The position numbers were made by a program, and so were the translations under genes. Below, one piece after another: positions 29,374 to 44,132 of a stretch of 64,000 bases of DNA. Below the pieces are notes generated by a model that was not told where the DNA came from, searched no databases, and saw nothing but the letters and a program-made list of their open reading frames with translations. Origin of the DNA: Spiroplasma sp. NBRC 100390. Its GTDB lineage: Bacteria > Bacillota_I > Bacilli_A > Mycoplasmatales > Mycoplasmataceae. The stretch is taken from assembly GCF_001886495.1 (NCBI RefSeq), contig NZ_CP018022.1, forward strand, positions 992,001 to 1,056,000. The letters are read 5' to 3'. The first letter of the stretch is position 1. Each line of letters opens with the position of its first letter.

Positions 29374-31536
29374 TTACCTTTCTACCTTAAGATTACTTTT
29401 TTTCTGTTTTCGATTTAAATATTGTTCTTGTTCATCGGTTGATAATTGGTTAAATTTTTTTAAATGTTGTTTTTTAACCGCTGGAACAATTCCTAATGAT
29501 AAAATATTAACTGTTCAAGTCTGTACTTTTTTCTCGATTATTGGTTTTGTCTTAATATATTTTAAACCTAATAATAAACTTGTTGATATTGCACATCCAA
29601 TAATAGCAAAGATTAATCATAGTAAGATTGCAACACCAATGGAAACCGCCCCTGTTGCAGATTGCATTCCGGCCATTGTAATAAAACCACCACCAGTAAT
29701 TGTTGATCCTAAATTAAATGCGGCACATAATCCCCCTGAAACAGCACCACCTAACATGAAAGAAGGAATTACTCGGAATGGATCAGATAAGGCAAATGGG
29801 ATTGCCCCCTCTGTAATTCCTAATGATGATAAAATTCACGACATTTTTCCGGCTTCTTTTTCATATTGGTTTGAAAAACGACGACCAATAAGCGTTACTA
29901 ATGCTGTAGTTCAACCAGTTCCAATTCCAGCTGCTCAAAAGCAAGCATACGGTACTAATAATGCTGGATTAGTTAATTGTCCACCAGTAAAGGCTTGTGA
30001 AAATGATGCAAATGAGAAAGCCCAAGCCACTTTATTAAACGGCCCACCTAAATCAAAGACACACATCATTCCAATAATAATTCCTAACAAGGCGGCTAAA
30101 TTAGATGTCTGTAAAGTTGTTAACCCACTAAAAATAACATTAATTAATAAAGCGATTGGTTGTCCAATAACAAATAAAATTACACACATACTAATTAATG
30201 ACCCCAAAACCGGATAAACAAACCATGTTAAGACTCCTTGCATTTTTTGACTAACTAAATATTTTTTAAATAGTTTCATCATATATCCAACCAGAATCCC
30301 AGTAATTAGACCCCCCAAGAATCCAAGACCATCAACAATTACTGTTCCATCAGCAGCAGTTTTTGTAACATAGACACATGCTAAACCACCAAGAAAACCT
30401 GGTGTTAACCCTGGTTTATCAGCCATTGCATAAGCAATATAAGCCGCTAAAACTGGCGCTAATAAAATACTTAAACTTTTTCCAGCAACATTGCTTAAAG
30501 TGTTTAACCAATTAGCATGTTGTACAATATAATCCGCTCCAGCAATTTGAATGATAATTGTAATTAAAGCTTGAATTGCTGTTCCAGCAACAATAACAGG
30601 AACCGCATAAGAAATTCCAGTTAAAACCGCATTTTTTAAACTAACAGCCCCTCCTTTAAAATGTAACTTAAATCAACCTTTTTCTTTTTTAATTTTAGTT
30701 TGTTTTGTTGTTGGAATATGTTGATTTGGAAGTTGCCGCATAATTTGAAATGCTTTTTTAAAAACACCATCAACATCATGTAATGGTTCACTAACCGCTA
30801 TTTTTAAAATTGGAATATCAACAAACCGTTCTTGCTCACCAATAGCAATATCAGCAGCAATAATTAGCACATTAGCATTTTGAATATCTTCTGTTGTTAA
30901 TTTATCTTCAAAACCATTTGCTCCTTGTTTTTCAACTTTGACAGCATATCCCAATCGTTTTGCTTCATCTTCAATTTTTTTAGCAGCCATGTATGTATGT
31001 GCTACTCCAGCTGGACAAGCTGTAATTCCTAAAACATATCCCTTATAATCTTCGTTTGCGCCAATTGTTGTTTCATCTTCTGCTTGTAACAATGCTAGAA
31101 TTTTTGTTTTATCACTTTCTGTTTTTAAAGTTTGACGAAGATCAGCATTTAATAATTTTTTTGCAACATTACTTAATACTTCCAAATGAACATCATTTTT
31201 CTTATTCGTTGGAATAATTAAAGCAATTGCAACTTGCACAGGACTATTATCAAATGTTGGTCATGATAGCCCCGTTTGATAACGAACAAAAATAACAGCT
31301 GGTTTTTTAATATCTTTCATGCGGGCATGTGGGACTGCAAAACCATCTTCTAATCCCGTTGATGTTTCATGTTCGCGTGCTCACAATGCTTTTGCTAACT
31401 TGTCAATATTATCAATGCACCCTGCTTTGTAAGCAATTGATGCTAATTCTTGAAATGCCTCATCTTGTGTTGTGGCTGATGAATCTAAAATAATTTGTTC
31501 AATTGCAAAAAGACCATCTTTATTTTTAATACTCAT
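29374..31536 (-). CDS. Fructose-family PTS permease, EIIABC fusion
   Basis: A 720-residue three-domain sugar permease. The EIIA domain comes first (about 1-150; active His in VPHARM), then EIIB (about 165-265; active Cys in [17 protein letters not shown]), then the membrane EIIC domain with about ten helices ([26 protein letters not shown]). The A-B-C order is that of fructose and mannitol/2-O-mannosylglycerate permeases. Sugar specificity is not certain from sequence. The start at 31536 has GGAGG. It leads an operon with malY and ridA, and an RpiR-type regulator is encoded just upstream. A long antisense frame at 29324-30217 is a shadow. Confidence 0.93.
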
Positions 31537-31613
31537 TTTATCCTCCTTACTTCAATAAAACTCTGTTGTCCTTTCATTAATTAAAACAAAAAAAGAAATT
31601 TAAACAATAAAAA

Positions 31614-31635
31614 AACTATATTTTGGAATATAGTT
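31614..31635. terminator. Terminator of the RpiR gene
   Basis: A 9-bp stem (AACTATATT / AATATAGTT) followed on the minus strand by a T-run. It separates the regulator from the PTS operon, which therefore needs its own promoter in 31537-31610. Confidence 0.7.
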
Positions 31636-31657
31636 CTAAAAAATGAAATGAATTTTA

Positions 31658-32452
31658 TTAAAAATATTTTCGAATAATTTTAGCATATAAGTAATCTAAA
31701 AATTGCATTACCGTTTGTGATCGAATTGAAAAAACATCTCAAATTTCATTTTCCCGTGAATTAACAACAAAATAATCTGTTAAATGATCTGTTAAAGCAG
31801 TTTTTTTGCCAATAATTCCAAATGAATATACATCTGGATTAACTTGTTTAGCAATTGTGGCAATAAAGTTTGATTGTCCACTCAAAGTTATATAAAGGAC
31901 CATATCATCACTTGTAATCATTGGTAAATAAGACTCAATTGAGTTTAAATCATTTTGATGAATAACATTTTTATTAATTCAGCGTAACCGTTGGACAAAA
32001 TTTCGAGAAACATTATATGCTAAATTAAAAGCAAAGATGAAAACACTTTTGGCAATTGTGATTTTTTTAATTAAAGTTGACCAATCATTTTGAAAAAAAT
32101 TAGTATGTAATAATTGCGCTGATTCAATTTTGATTTTTAAATATTCGTTAAAAAAGGCCATTTCATCTTGCACTAATTGTTTATTAGCATTAAATTGTTG
32201 AACATCTAATGAAACATGTTCTGTTAAATACTTGACCTTAAATTTTAACTCATTAATTCCTTCCAAACCAAGCTTTTGACAAAACCGAATAATCCCCGCC
32301 GCTGAAGTAAAACAATTACTAGCTAGTTCACTTGTTGTTAATTTATTAATCGTAGCAAGATTCGTTAAAATATAACGGGCAATGGTTTGATTTGTCAAAT
32401 TCTTTTGATCAACTGCTAACATTTGTAATTGCTTTAATAAATTTGTATCCAT
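31658..32452 (-). CDS. MurR/RpiR-family transcription regulator
   Basis: A 264-residue regulator with an N-terminal RpiR helix-turn-helix domain (about residues 1-80; TTSELASNCFTSAAGIIRFCQKLG) and a C-terminal SIS sugar-phosphate binding domain (VFIFAFNLAYNVSRNF, MVLYITLSGQSNFI). The usual SIS start GxGxS reads FAFNLA, so ligand binding may differ. It lies directly upstream of the fructose-type PTS operon in the same orientation and is the likely controller. Strong AAGGAGGT ribosome binding site. Confidence 0.85.
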
Positions 32453-32507
32453 TTTGGAGACCTCCTTGGAATTATTGTCACTAGGATCTATCTCAACAGT
32501 TAATTGT

Positions 32508-35500
32508 TTAAACTCAGTTCATTGTTTTTAAGATTGGATAACGTCGATTCATAAATCGTTTATTCAACACAAAAGCAACAATAAACATTACTAATAACCC
32601 TAAAAAGCTAATTAAATAGTCACCAATATTAACCGTTCCTGAAACATAAGATAACATATTATAGACAATTTGATAACGAATTAAACTGATAACCATCGCC
32701 CCAATTGGAATTGAAATTACTCAACTAATTAAAATAATTGGTAAATAAATTAAAAACATTCGGTTAAAGATTCAAAGATCAGAGTATCCTAACGCTTTAA
32801 AACTATTTAAAACTTTTAAATTGTCTTTTAAAATAATATTAGTAATAATAAAGATTTGGAAAATACAAGCAATAATTGATGCAACAAGAATTAATAAATA
32901 AATTAAGAACAAAATAATTTGTAAATTAACTGTTTGTTGCAATAATATTTTTAAATTTTGAGTTCCATTGTAAATTGGTGACGGTTGATATTGGGAAGGA
33001 TCAGGTAAAACATTATAATTATTATTTTTTTCATAAACCCCAATATAATGATATGTTTCATTTTGAACTAACGATGAATATAATGTTGTTAACCATTTTG
33101 GTGTTAAATGTTGATTATTATACCGATTAATTAGAAACATATTTTTCATCCCATTATCAAACTGATCAGTAACAACATAGAAAGTAACGGCTTTATCGTT
33201 AAAATTACTTACTAAAATATCACCAATATTAATTCCATTTAAAAACTGATACGCTTTGTTAATAATAATTGGATATAGTTGAACACGGTACTTAGTTGGG
33301 TCTCAACTTGGGTCCTTACTATGGAACCAGTTTTTACTTTGAATTAGTTTTTTCATTTCATTAACTTGTAAAATAGCGTAATTAACTTTTGAACTAAAAC
33401 GATCAGTTTGGGCTGCTCGTAATAAACTATCTGGATCACCGCTTTGATCAAAACTTGTTATTTTATTAAAGAATCAACTAATATCTGTTTTCTTTTCAAC
33501 ATTTGGATAAAATAAATTAGTATTATTTTTATAATCATAAAACTCAATGGCATTACCTGATAAAGATTTTAGCTTTTCACCACTAATAAAATTACGATAA
33601 AAAGTTGGAATTGATAAATCAATTGTTGACCCACTATTTTCCGTTTGATAACTTGTTAAGAATTGTTCTAGATTATGATAGTTAATTGCTTCTTGAGCAT
33701 AAAGACTTTGTGTATCAGCAAAAATTTCGGATTGATATGGTCCATAAATAATTGGTTGATAACCTATTGTAATAATTCCATCTTCATGACTTAACTCGTT
33801 AATAAAATACTCATAAACTGACCCTTGAATAAACTTTGTAATTTGATCATAATATTTTGTATTTTTACAATTTTGTAAATATCATTCATAGGAATTAGCT
33901 TTAAACCATAAATGTTTTAAAGAAGGAATCACAGCACTACCACCAACAAATGGCCCACACACAGGTGGTGATGTTCCAACACTAGCATATTTTTTTAAAA
34001 CCATTTCTTGGGTAAAAACTCTTTGTTGCGGGTTTAACAAAAGATAACCCGAGACATTAGGGTCTTTAACCGTCGTTGGATTCTCATACACCAAGTAATC
34101 GTATGGTGGTGTTTGATTAGCAGTATAATTATAGTTTGTATCATAACGATAAACATATTTTCAATTTGTATCTGCTTTTAAATTAAGATTAATTTGACTA
34201 AAATTAATAATAGTTGTTAAACCAGTAAATAGCATTGCTCCTGTCAAAGTTGTTACAACAATCGTTAATAATAATTTTCATTTTGCATCTAAGGCAAATT
34301 TAAGACTAATCTTATATTTAAAATTTAAATGTAAAAAATTAATTTTTGGAATGTGTGTTTTCACCACTTTTGGTTTCAACAAGACTAAGGTTGGCCGTGA
34401 CACTTCAATAATGATAAATAAAAAAGCATAAGCACAAACAACTAAACTCGGAAATAAATATGTTCCAACAATTAGTCACCAAGGTGGAATCGAAATATAA
34501 GTAGTAAATTCTAAGAACCCTTGGTATGTAATATTTAAAATGAAAGCAAAAATCCAACTAGTTATTAGTGATAAAGAAGCAATCACAAACATTAGTAATA
34601 GGAAACAAGATAAAAGTAAAAAGGCAATTGTTCCTGTTCCATATCCTTGGGCTTTTAAATTTCCAATAATGCCACGGTTAACAAATAACAATTTATTTAC
34701 AATCATACTAATCATAATAAACGATGAAATTACCAATAATAATGAAATCGCAACTAAAATTGACCAAATAATTTCCTCTTTATTTGTAATCAATTCTTTC
34801 ATATGATTTAATGGGCTATAAGTCCCCGTCGAATATGAAAAATTAGCATTATCATAAACATTTGCCATATCACTTCAACTATTTTTTGTTGTTAAAAAAT
34901 TATTGTTTCATTGGTCTTTTACAAGCGCGGCATTAATTGTTACCCCGCTACTCATAATCCGCGCCGCTGCTGCCATATTCTGTTGTAAACGATCATATTC
35001 ATCACCACGAATTCATAAGTACGGATTATAAATAAATGATGATTCATTTGAAGCACTATTAACATAAGCATTAGTTCCAAATCCAACAACGCGATATTTA
35101 AACCCATAAATTGTAAAAAGATCACCAATTTTAATTTTATTATGCGAAGCATAAGAATTATTAATAATAATTGGGGGATAATCACTTGCTGCATCATAAT
35201 TTAAAAAAGTTTGATAGTCACCCTTAACCATAATTGGGGTTGTTCAATAATATGGCCGATCACTTTGAATATAAAAGTTTTCTGCTTTAAAAATATCATA
35301 AACTTGCATTGTTTCATTCATAATTGCCCGATCAGCAACCGAACCAATAATTACCGAATTTAATAACCGTAATTCTAACTGATAAATCCGCGCTTGATTT
35401 TGCGCAAAATTTTGATAAGCATTAGTAAAAACATTAGTATCAGTCGCTAAATGTGGATTATCCGGAGAACTAACAAAGGGAATTAACCCATCACGATTGG

Positions 35501-36029
35501 TTAAATATCCTAGTAGTTCAACATAGTCGGCTTGACTTAAAAAATAATCACTACTAGGTAAAATATTACTCGTAAAATTTAAAACAACATTCCCCGTTGC
35601 TTTTAGTTGCTCAACAAAATAAGGATTCGAACTATTTGACGCAAGTCATTTCCCGTTATATGCGGGATCTTGTGTTGAATCTAAATAAATTTGATAACTA
35701 TCATTTGTTCCTCTTAATGAAAAATAAGAACTCTCTGCTTTAGTAACATCAATGGTTTGATTAGGATTAATATAATTAATATTATTTAATCCATATGATA
35801 AATTTTTATTATTTGAAGCAATTTTTAATTGCTCACTAAATCGAAAAGAAATATTGGTATTATATAAGTTTTTCCCAATCACAGCTAATTGACTAGTACT
35901 TAAATCATTTGACATAATCATTCCCCCAAAAAGAGTAATGACAACACCTAACATTAAAAACAATCCCAAAACCTGCAAACTATTCTTGGTAAAACTTAAT
36001 CAAAAATTCTTGAATAAATGTCTTATCAT
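32508..36029 (-). CDS. Giant FtsX-type ABC permease, 1173 aa
   Basis: A 1173-residue protein of the MacB/FtsX permease type. It has an N-terminal membrane helix, a long extracellular domain, three helices around residues 410-530, a second extracellular domain of about 430 residues, and three C-terminal helices (about 1020-1165). This is two FtsX modules in one chain. Such permeases move lipids or lipoproteins, or signal across the membrane, with a separate ATPase. No ATPase gene is next to it. It follows rnc by 42 nt, which suggests a plsX-rnc-permease transcript. The last two codons before TAA include a TGA (Trp). Start at 36029 with GGAG about 10 nt upstream. Confidence 0.8.
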
Positions 36030-36071
36030 TAGTTTTCATCTCCATATAATTTAATCATAATACATTATTGT

Positions 36072-36818
36072 TTATTTTTCAAAGTTATATTTTGGATTTT
36101 TTGCTAATTTTTGTAACGCGTCTCGCGCTGCTAATTGTTCTGCTTCTTTATGCGTATAACCATGGCCTTCCCCATAACGAATTCCATCAATTTCTGCTAT
36201 CACAGTATATAATACTCGATTGCCCTCTAATGGTGGTGATTCTTTTACTAACTTATATTCTAATGTTCGCACATCACCAGCTTGTAAAAATTCTTGTAAC
36301 TCAGTTTTATAATCTCGAATTTGATCAAAAAAACCCGGATTGGAAACCATTTTAATTAAAGTTTGATCAATAAAAGCACGAACTGTTTCTTCTCCTAAAT
36401 CAAGGTACAATGCTGCTAACATTGATTCATAAATATCTGCTAAAATTCGATTTTTTTCGTACCCTTTTGTTTTAATCTCTCCTTTCCCTAACAACAAAAA
36501 AGGAGCTCAGTTCATTTGACGGACTAATTCTGCTAATGTCCCTTCACGAACTACTTTACTACGTAAATTAGTAATTTCTCCCTCATTTTTGTCAGGAAAA
36601 GTTAAAAATAGATATAATGAAATTTCTTTTGCTAAAATAGCATCACCCAAAAATTCCATGCGTTGATAAGTATAATTTAAATTATTTTCATTAGCATAAG
36701 AATTATGTGTTAACGCTTCTAAATAATATTTTTTTTCTTTAATTCGAATATTATATTGTTTAAAAAAATCTTTTAATTCAGCAAATAATTGCTCGGGTTT
36801 TTTATTTATAAACTGCAT
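36072..36818 (-). CDS. rnc: Ribonuclease III
   Basis: A 248-residue double-strand-specific RNase for rRNA and mRNA processing. The catalytic signature YQRMEFLGDAILAKEISLYLF is near residues 52-72 and the second acidic site in ILADIYESMLAALYLDLG. A C-terminal dsRNA-binding domain follows (DYKTELQEFLQ to KEAEQLAARDALQKL). Its start lies 7 nt after the plsX stop and its ribosome binding site is inside plsX, so translation is coupled. Confidence 0.95.
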
Positions 36819-36825
36819 CGTAAAA

Positions 36826-37830
36826 TTAATCCTCCTTTAGCAATTTTACTGTCATTTTTTGGACAAAGTCATTAACAATTGCAGTACGCGCCATTTCTAA
36901 TGTACTAATTCATGATTTCTCATCACTGCTACCATGCGTTTTAATGGCAATTGCCTTTAATCCTAGAACTAACGCTGAAGCATTATTTCGATAATCAAAT
37001 GTTTCGCGAACACCGCGGAATGCTTTACGAAGCGATAATGCTTTTAATTTACGATAAAGATTTTTAGTTAATTCGTGTTTAATAACGCCCATTAAGTTTT
37101 TTGCCATTCCTTCTAAGGTTTTTAAAGTAATGTTACCCGTAAAACCATCCGTTACAATAATATCAACAAGATTACTTGTAATATCTCGTGGTTCAATATT
37201 TCCTTTAAAGTTAACTTTATTATTTTCTGCTAACAATTTATAAGCTTCCTTATGATAATCTTTCCCTTTTGATGCCTCTTCTCCAATATTTAAAATAGCA
37301 ACTGTTGGCGCTGGATTATTCATAATTGCTTGCGCATAAACACTAGCCATAATGGCAAAATTAACAAGATCCTGTGCATCATTTTCCAAATTAGCCCCCA
37401 CATCTAACATTAAAACTGATTTTCCTTTTTTAATGGTTGGAATAAAGGGCATAAAAGCTGGGCGAGAAATTCCAGGAATTTCACCAACAATAAAGTGACA
37501 CGCCGCTAAGAAAGCTGCAGTTGACCCACCCGAAAGAAACGCATCTACTTTTTGATCACGTAATAATTCAGCAGCACGAACCATTGAACTACCTGGTTTA
37601 CGACGAACTTCCATTAAACCTTCTGTCATTAAAATAACTTCCGTTGTTGCAACAATTTCATATCTTGTTGCATCTAATTTTGCTTTAGTTGCTGCCATTT
37701 GAATTTCACTTTCACTTCCAACTAGAACAAATGTAACATCTTGATATTTTTTCATAAAGATTTTTAAAGCCCCAATAATTGGATCAATTCCTAAATCGGT
37801 TCCCATCATATCAATCGCAATTTTACTCAT
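36826..37830 (-). CDS. plsX: Phosphate acyltransferase PlsX
   Basis: A 334-residue enzyme that converts acyl-ACP to acyl-phosphate for phospholipid synthesis. The N terminus (IAIDMMGTDLGIDPIIGA), the block SGGSTAAFLAA and VTDGFTGNITLKTLEG are family landmarks. The usual DAMGGD reads DMMGTD. Length is normal. It is the first gene of a plsX-rnc unit common in Firmicutes and mollicutes. AGGAGAT ribosome binding site. Confidence 0.95.
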
Positions 37831-37910
37831 AAACTAAATCTCCTAACTTACCTTTATTATAACAAATAATTAAATAGTTTTTTCTTTGAAAAGTTTGGGG
37901 AAATTAATAA

Positions 37911-40019
37911 TTATTTTTTTGGTAAAACTTCAAGTAATTGTAACTTAATCTTTCCTTTACTATCAACTTCTAAAACTTTAACTTTAACAAAATCATTCAA
38001 TTGCACAATATCTTCTGTTTTTTCAACCCGTTTTTCTGCTAATTTTGAAATATGAATTAAACCATCAACATTTTCTTTTAAATTAACAAAGGCCCCAAAC
38101 TTTTCAATTTTAACAACAGGTCCTGTTATTTCAGTTCCAATTTCAACTGGCATCGCAATCGCTTTTATTAATTCATAAGCTTTTTCAATTGCAGGATAAT
38201 CCTTATGATAAATTGTTACCTGTCCATCATCTTCAATGTCAATTTTAACATCATCGGCTTTTTCAATAATGGCTGTAATCATCTTACCACCAGGACCAAT
38301 CACTTCTCGAATTTTATCAACTGGAATCATAAATGTTTTCATCTTCGGTGCCGTTGGTGCTAACTGTGTTCGTGGCACAGCAATCGTTGCTAAAACATTA
38401 TCAAGAATTTGTAGGCGCGCTTTTTTTGCTGCTAATAACGCTTCTTGTAAAATTGCTTCATTAATACCCGCAATTTTAATATCCATTTGCAAGGCACAAA
38501 TCCCTTTTGCTGTTCCTGCTACTTTAAAATCCATATCGCCAAGATGATCTTCCATCCCTTGAATATCAGTTAAAATAGTATAATTATCATCTTCTTTTAC
38601 TAACCCCATTGCAATTCCTACCACTGGTGCTGTAATCGGAACCCCCGCCGCCATTAAAGCCAAGGTTGCCGCACAAATTGAAGCTTGCGAAGTACTACCA
38701 TTTGATTCTAATACTTCTGAAACAATTCGAATTGTATATGGAAAGACCTTTTCACTAGGAATAATTTGTAACAATGCTTTTTCTCCTAAGGCCCCATGGC
38801 CAATTTCACGCCGCGATGGTGGCCCCATTCGTCCTGTTTCACCAACAGAAAAGGGGGGGAAATTATAATGGTGCATAAAGCGTTTGCCATCTTCATCAGT
38901 AATACCATCAATAATTTGATTTTCCCCTAAGGCCCCTAATGTCACAACCGACAAGACCTGTGTTTCACCCCGGGCAAATAAAGCACTCCCATGAACAACT
39001 GGTAAGACATCAATTTCACTAGTTAAAGGTCGAATTTCATCAAGATGGCGACCATCTAATCTTGTTTTATCAATTAAAATTTGACGACGAACTTCTTGAC
39101 GAACAACAGCATGCAATGCTGTTTTTAATTCTGAAATAATTCGTTGCTGTTCTTTTTCGGTCATCTCCTTTGCAATAGGATAGTGTTCCAAGGCTTGTTC
39201 TGTTAAAACTTGAATTGTTTCATAACGGACAACTTTTTCCTTAATTTGTGCCGCAGCAATTAATTTTGTCGCATAATGTTCCTTAACATAATCAATAATT
39301 TCGCGACGAACAGTAAATAATGTGACATCCATTTTTGGTTGACCAACTTTAGCAATTATTTCATGTTGAAAGGCAACTAATTCAGCAATTACCTTATGCC
39401 CCCTTAAAATTGCTTCTAACATTATTGTTTCTGAAACTTCTTTCGCCCCAGCTTCTACCATATTAATTGCATCAGCAGTTCCTGCTACAATTAATTCCAT
39501 TTGGCCAGTATTTAACTGTTCTAAGGTTGGATCAACAATAATATTCTGATTTTGATCAACTGTTAACAATGCTCCTGCTACTGGTCCAGCAAACGGAATT
39601 TTTGAAATTCCAAGTGCTAATGATGCCCCAAATAAACTAGCAATTCGAACATCACTATCGTTATCAACAGCTAAAACATTAATAACAATTTGGACTTCAT
39701 TTCGAAAATTTTCTGAAAATAATGGTCGTAAAGCACGATCAATCACCCGTGCTGACAAGGTTCCATATTCTGATGGTTTCCCTTCTCGTTTTAAAAATCC
39801 CCCTGGGATTTTTCCAACCGAATATAATTTTTCTTGAAAAACAACTGTTAATGGAAAAAAATCAGTTTCACTAACCTTATTACTAACTGTTGCGGTTACT
39901 AAGACTACTGTTTCACCATAACGGATTAAAACAGCCCCACTTGCCTGTTTTGCTAATTGCCCATATTCAACAATCAACGGACGATTATTAATTATCTTTT
40001 TAAATACTTGTTTTGCCAT
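37911..40019 (-). CDS. pnp: Polyribonucleotide nucleotidyltransferase
   Basis: A 702-residue phosphorolytic 3'-5' exoribonuclease. Two RNase PH-like domains (about 1-215 and 305-530; GRMGPPSRREIGHGALGEKAL and DILGDMDFKVAGT-like region) flank a helical linker. A KH domain (IREVIGPGGKMITAI) and an S1 domain (GPVVKIEKFGAFVNL) end the protein. The start is ATG 40019, preceded by AAGGG; an upstream TTG is not needed. It reads away from the rhodanese gene. Confidence 0.96.
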   Translation of the reverse strand: MAKQVFKKIINNRPLIVEYGQLAKQASGAVLIRYGETVVLVTATVSNKVSETDFFPLTVVFQEKLYSVGKIPGGFLKREGKPSEYGTLSARVIDRALRPLFSENFRNEVQIVINVLAVDNDSDVRIASLFGASLALGISKIPFAGPVAGALLTVDQNQNIIVDPTLEQLNTGQMELIVAGTADAINMVEAGAKEVSETIMLEAILRGHKVIAELVAFQHEIIAKVGQPKMDVTLFTVRREIIDYVKEHYATKLIAAAQIKEKVVRYETIQVLTEQALEHYPIAKEMTEKEQQRIISELKTALHAVVRQEVRRQILIDKTRLDGRHLDEIRPLTSEIDVLPVVHGSALFARGETQVLSVVTLGALGENQIIDGITDEDGKRFMHHYNFPPFSVGETGRMGPPSRREIGHGALGEKALLQIIPSEKVFPYTIRIVSEVLESNGSTSQASICAATLALMAAGVPITAPVVGIAMGLVKEDDNYTILTDIQGMEDHLGDMDFKVAGTAKGICALQMDIKIAGINEAILQEALLAAKKARLQILDNVLATIAVPRTQLAPTAPKMKTFMIPVDKIREVIGPGGKMITAIIEKADDVKIDIEDDGQVTIYHKDYPAIEKAYELIKAIAMPVEIGTEITGPVVKIEKFGAFVNLKENVDGLIHISKLAEKRVEKTEDIVQLNDFVKVKVLEVDSKGKIKLQLLEVLPKK

Positions 40020-40128
40020 CAAAACCCTTAATTCCTCTCTGTTATTTTAAACCTTTTTAATTTTATCACACATTATTTTGATATTTACGATATGATATAA
40101 ATATAGCGAAAAAGTTGAGGAACCTAAT

Positions 40129-40455
40129 ATGAAACAGCACTCAGTTTATATTGATAATCAAACCTTTGAAACATTAAAAGAACAGGCCTACTTGTTAGAT
40201 GTTCGAACTAATGTCGAATTTAAAACTTTGTCTCAAATACCAAATTCAACAAATGTTTATATCTTTGACTTATTACAACGCCCAAATTATTATTTACCAA
40301 ATAAAGAACAACTAATCATTACCTTGTGCAACGGTGGTAACCGTAGTAGTGAAGCAGCATTAGAATTACGCCAGCTTGGTTATTCTAATGTTTATGTTTT
40401 AACAACTGGCATTTATGGTTATTATCGCTGAAAAGAACATAAAAAGAATAAATAA
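40129..40455 (+). CDS. Rhodanese-like protein
   Basis: A 108-residue single-domain rhodanese. The active cysteine lies in LCNGGNRS (about residue 67) and LLDVRTNVEF is the N-terminal motif. It may transfer sulfur or serve in thiol chemistry. One TGA-coded Trp is near the end. A short 5' region with AT-rich promoter-like sequence separates it from pnp. Confidence 0.88.
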
Positions 40456-40487
40456 AAAGGATTTAAAATTAATTTTAAATCCTTTTT
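40454..40487. terminator. Bidirectional terminator, rhodanese / dnaJ
   Basis: A perfect 17-bp palindrome with AAAAAGGATTTAAAATT as the left arm. It lies between the convergent stop codons. Confidence 0.85.
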
Positions 40488-40492
40488 ATTTA

Positions 40493-41632
40493 CTATAAAT
40501 CTTCATAGAAATTATCGGTAATTTGAAATGAACTAATATCTTTTAATTCTTGCAGTTTTGTTTTTTCCTCAGTAGATAGTTTAGTAGGAATTGCAACGAT
40601 AACATTAACAATTAAATCACCACGTCTACTAGATGTTGGACTTTTAAAAAAACCATGGTTTGGAATACTAAAAACACTATTTGTTTTTGTGTTTGCTGGT
40701 AATTTTAAATGAACATCACCATCAAAAGTTGGCACTTTAATTTCAGCCCCCAATAATGCATCTAAATAAGAAACCGGTAAATCTAAGTGTAAATTATCAT
40801 TAACTCGTTTAAAATATTTATTTGGTTTAACGGAAATTTCTAAATAAAGATCGCCACGAGGGCCACTATTTAAACCATAATTTCCTTTTTCCCGAATTCG
40901 TAATTGTTGGTTTTCATAAATTGATTTTGGTAGTTCAATTTCAACAACTTCTTTCCCACGATAATGACCTTGCCCTTTACATTTTGGACATTTACTTGTA
41001 ACAACTTTTCCACGCCCCTTACAATCAGGACAAGGTTGTTGGGATTGAATTACTCCAAACAAACTACGTTGTTCAATATTGACATATCCATATCCATCAC
41101 AAGTTGTACAAGTGTGAATATCTTTTTTCGGATCTTTTGCCCCTGTCCCATCACAGGCTTCACAAGTTTTATCAACATTCAAATCAAGTTTGACTGTTTT
41201 TCCAAACATTTGTTCCTTTAAAGTAACTGTAACACGTGCTGCAACATTTTCTCCTTTAATTGGTTGGTTACTAAATCCACGACGTTTCTTAGCACCACCA
41301 CCAAAAAAGTTTTCAAAAATATCACCAAAACCACCAGAAAAAATATCTTCAAAATCACCACCACTACTAAAGCCTTGACTAAAGCCACCAAAACCACCAA
41401 AACTATTTGGATCATTTCCAGCATGGCCAAACTGATCATAGTTCCGACGTTTATTTGGATCAGATAATACTTCATAAGCTTCATTAACTTCTTTAAATTT
41501 TGCTTCAGCGTCTTTTTCTTTTGAAACATCCGGGTGGTATTTTTTTGCTAGTTGCCGAAATGCCCGCTTAATTTCATCATCGGTTGCATTTCGGTTTACA
41601 CCTAGTACATCATAATAGTCTCGTTTCCCCAT
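40493..41632 (-). CDS. dnaJ: Chaperone protein DnaJ
   Basis: A 379-residue type I J protein. The J domain (residues 1-70, HPD at 33-35) is followed by a Gly/Phe-rich segment, four CxxCxGxG zinc-finger repeats ([32 protein letters not shown]) and the substrate-binding C terminus. It delivers unfolded proteins to DnaK. Last gene of the hrcA-grpE-dnaK-dnaJ operon. Confidence 0.97.
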   Translation of the reverse strand: MGKRDYYDVLGVNRNATDDEIKRAFRQLAKKYHPDVSKEKDAEAKFKEVNEAYEVLSDPNKRRNYDQFGHAGNDPNSFGGFGGFSQGFSSGGDFEDIFSGGFGDIFENFFGGGAKKRRGFSNQPIKGENVAARVTVTLKEQMFGKTVKLDLNVDKTCEACDGTGAKDPKKDIHTCTTCDGYGYVNIEQRSLFGVIQSQQPCPDCKGRGKVVTSKCPKCKGQGHYRGKEVVEIELPKSIYENQQLRIREKGNYGLNSGPRGDLYLEISVKPNKYFKRVNDNLHLDLPVSYLDALLGAEIKVPTFDGDVHLKLPANTKTNSVFSIPNHGFFKSPTSSRRGDLIVNVIVAIPTKLSTEEKTKLQELKDISSFQITDNFYEDL

Positions 41633-41698
41633 TTTACCATCTTCCTACTTTCCTTTTTAAAGAAAAGATAACTAAAATAATTTTAGTCATCATTATTG

Positions 41699-44124
<2,426 letters not shown>

Positions 44125-44132
<8 letters not shown>

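Noticed and set aside
29324-30217. A 297-codon open frame on the plus strand opposite the PTS EIIC domain
   Set aside because: It is antisense to a gene with clear EIIABC motifs. Its Pro/Asn/Lys-rich composition is what the complement of hydrophobic codons gives, and it has no ribosome binding site.
32508-36029. Apparent fragmentation of this and most other genes into short frames
   Set aside because: The breaks are TGA codons. Read as tryptophan they give continuous proteins with normal lengths, so these are not pseudogenes.
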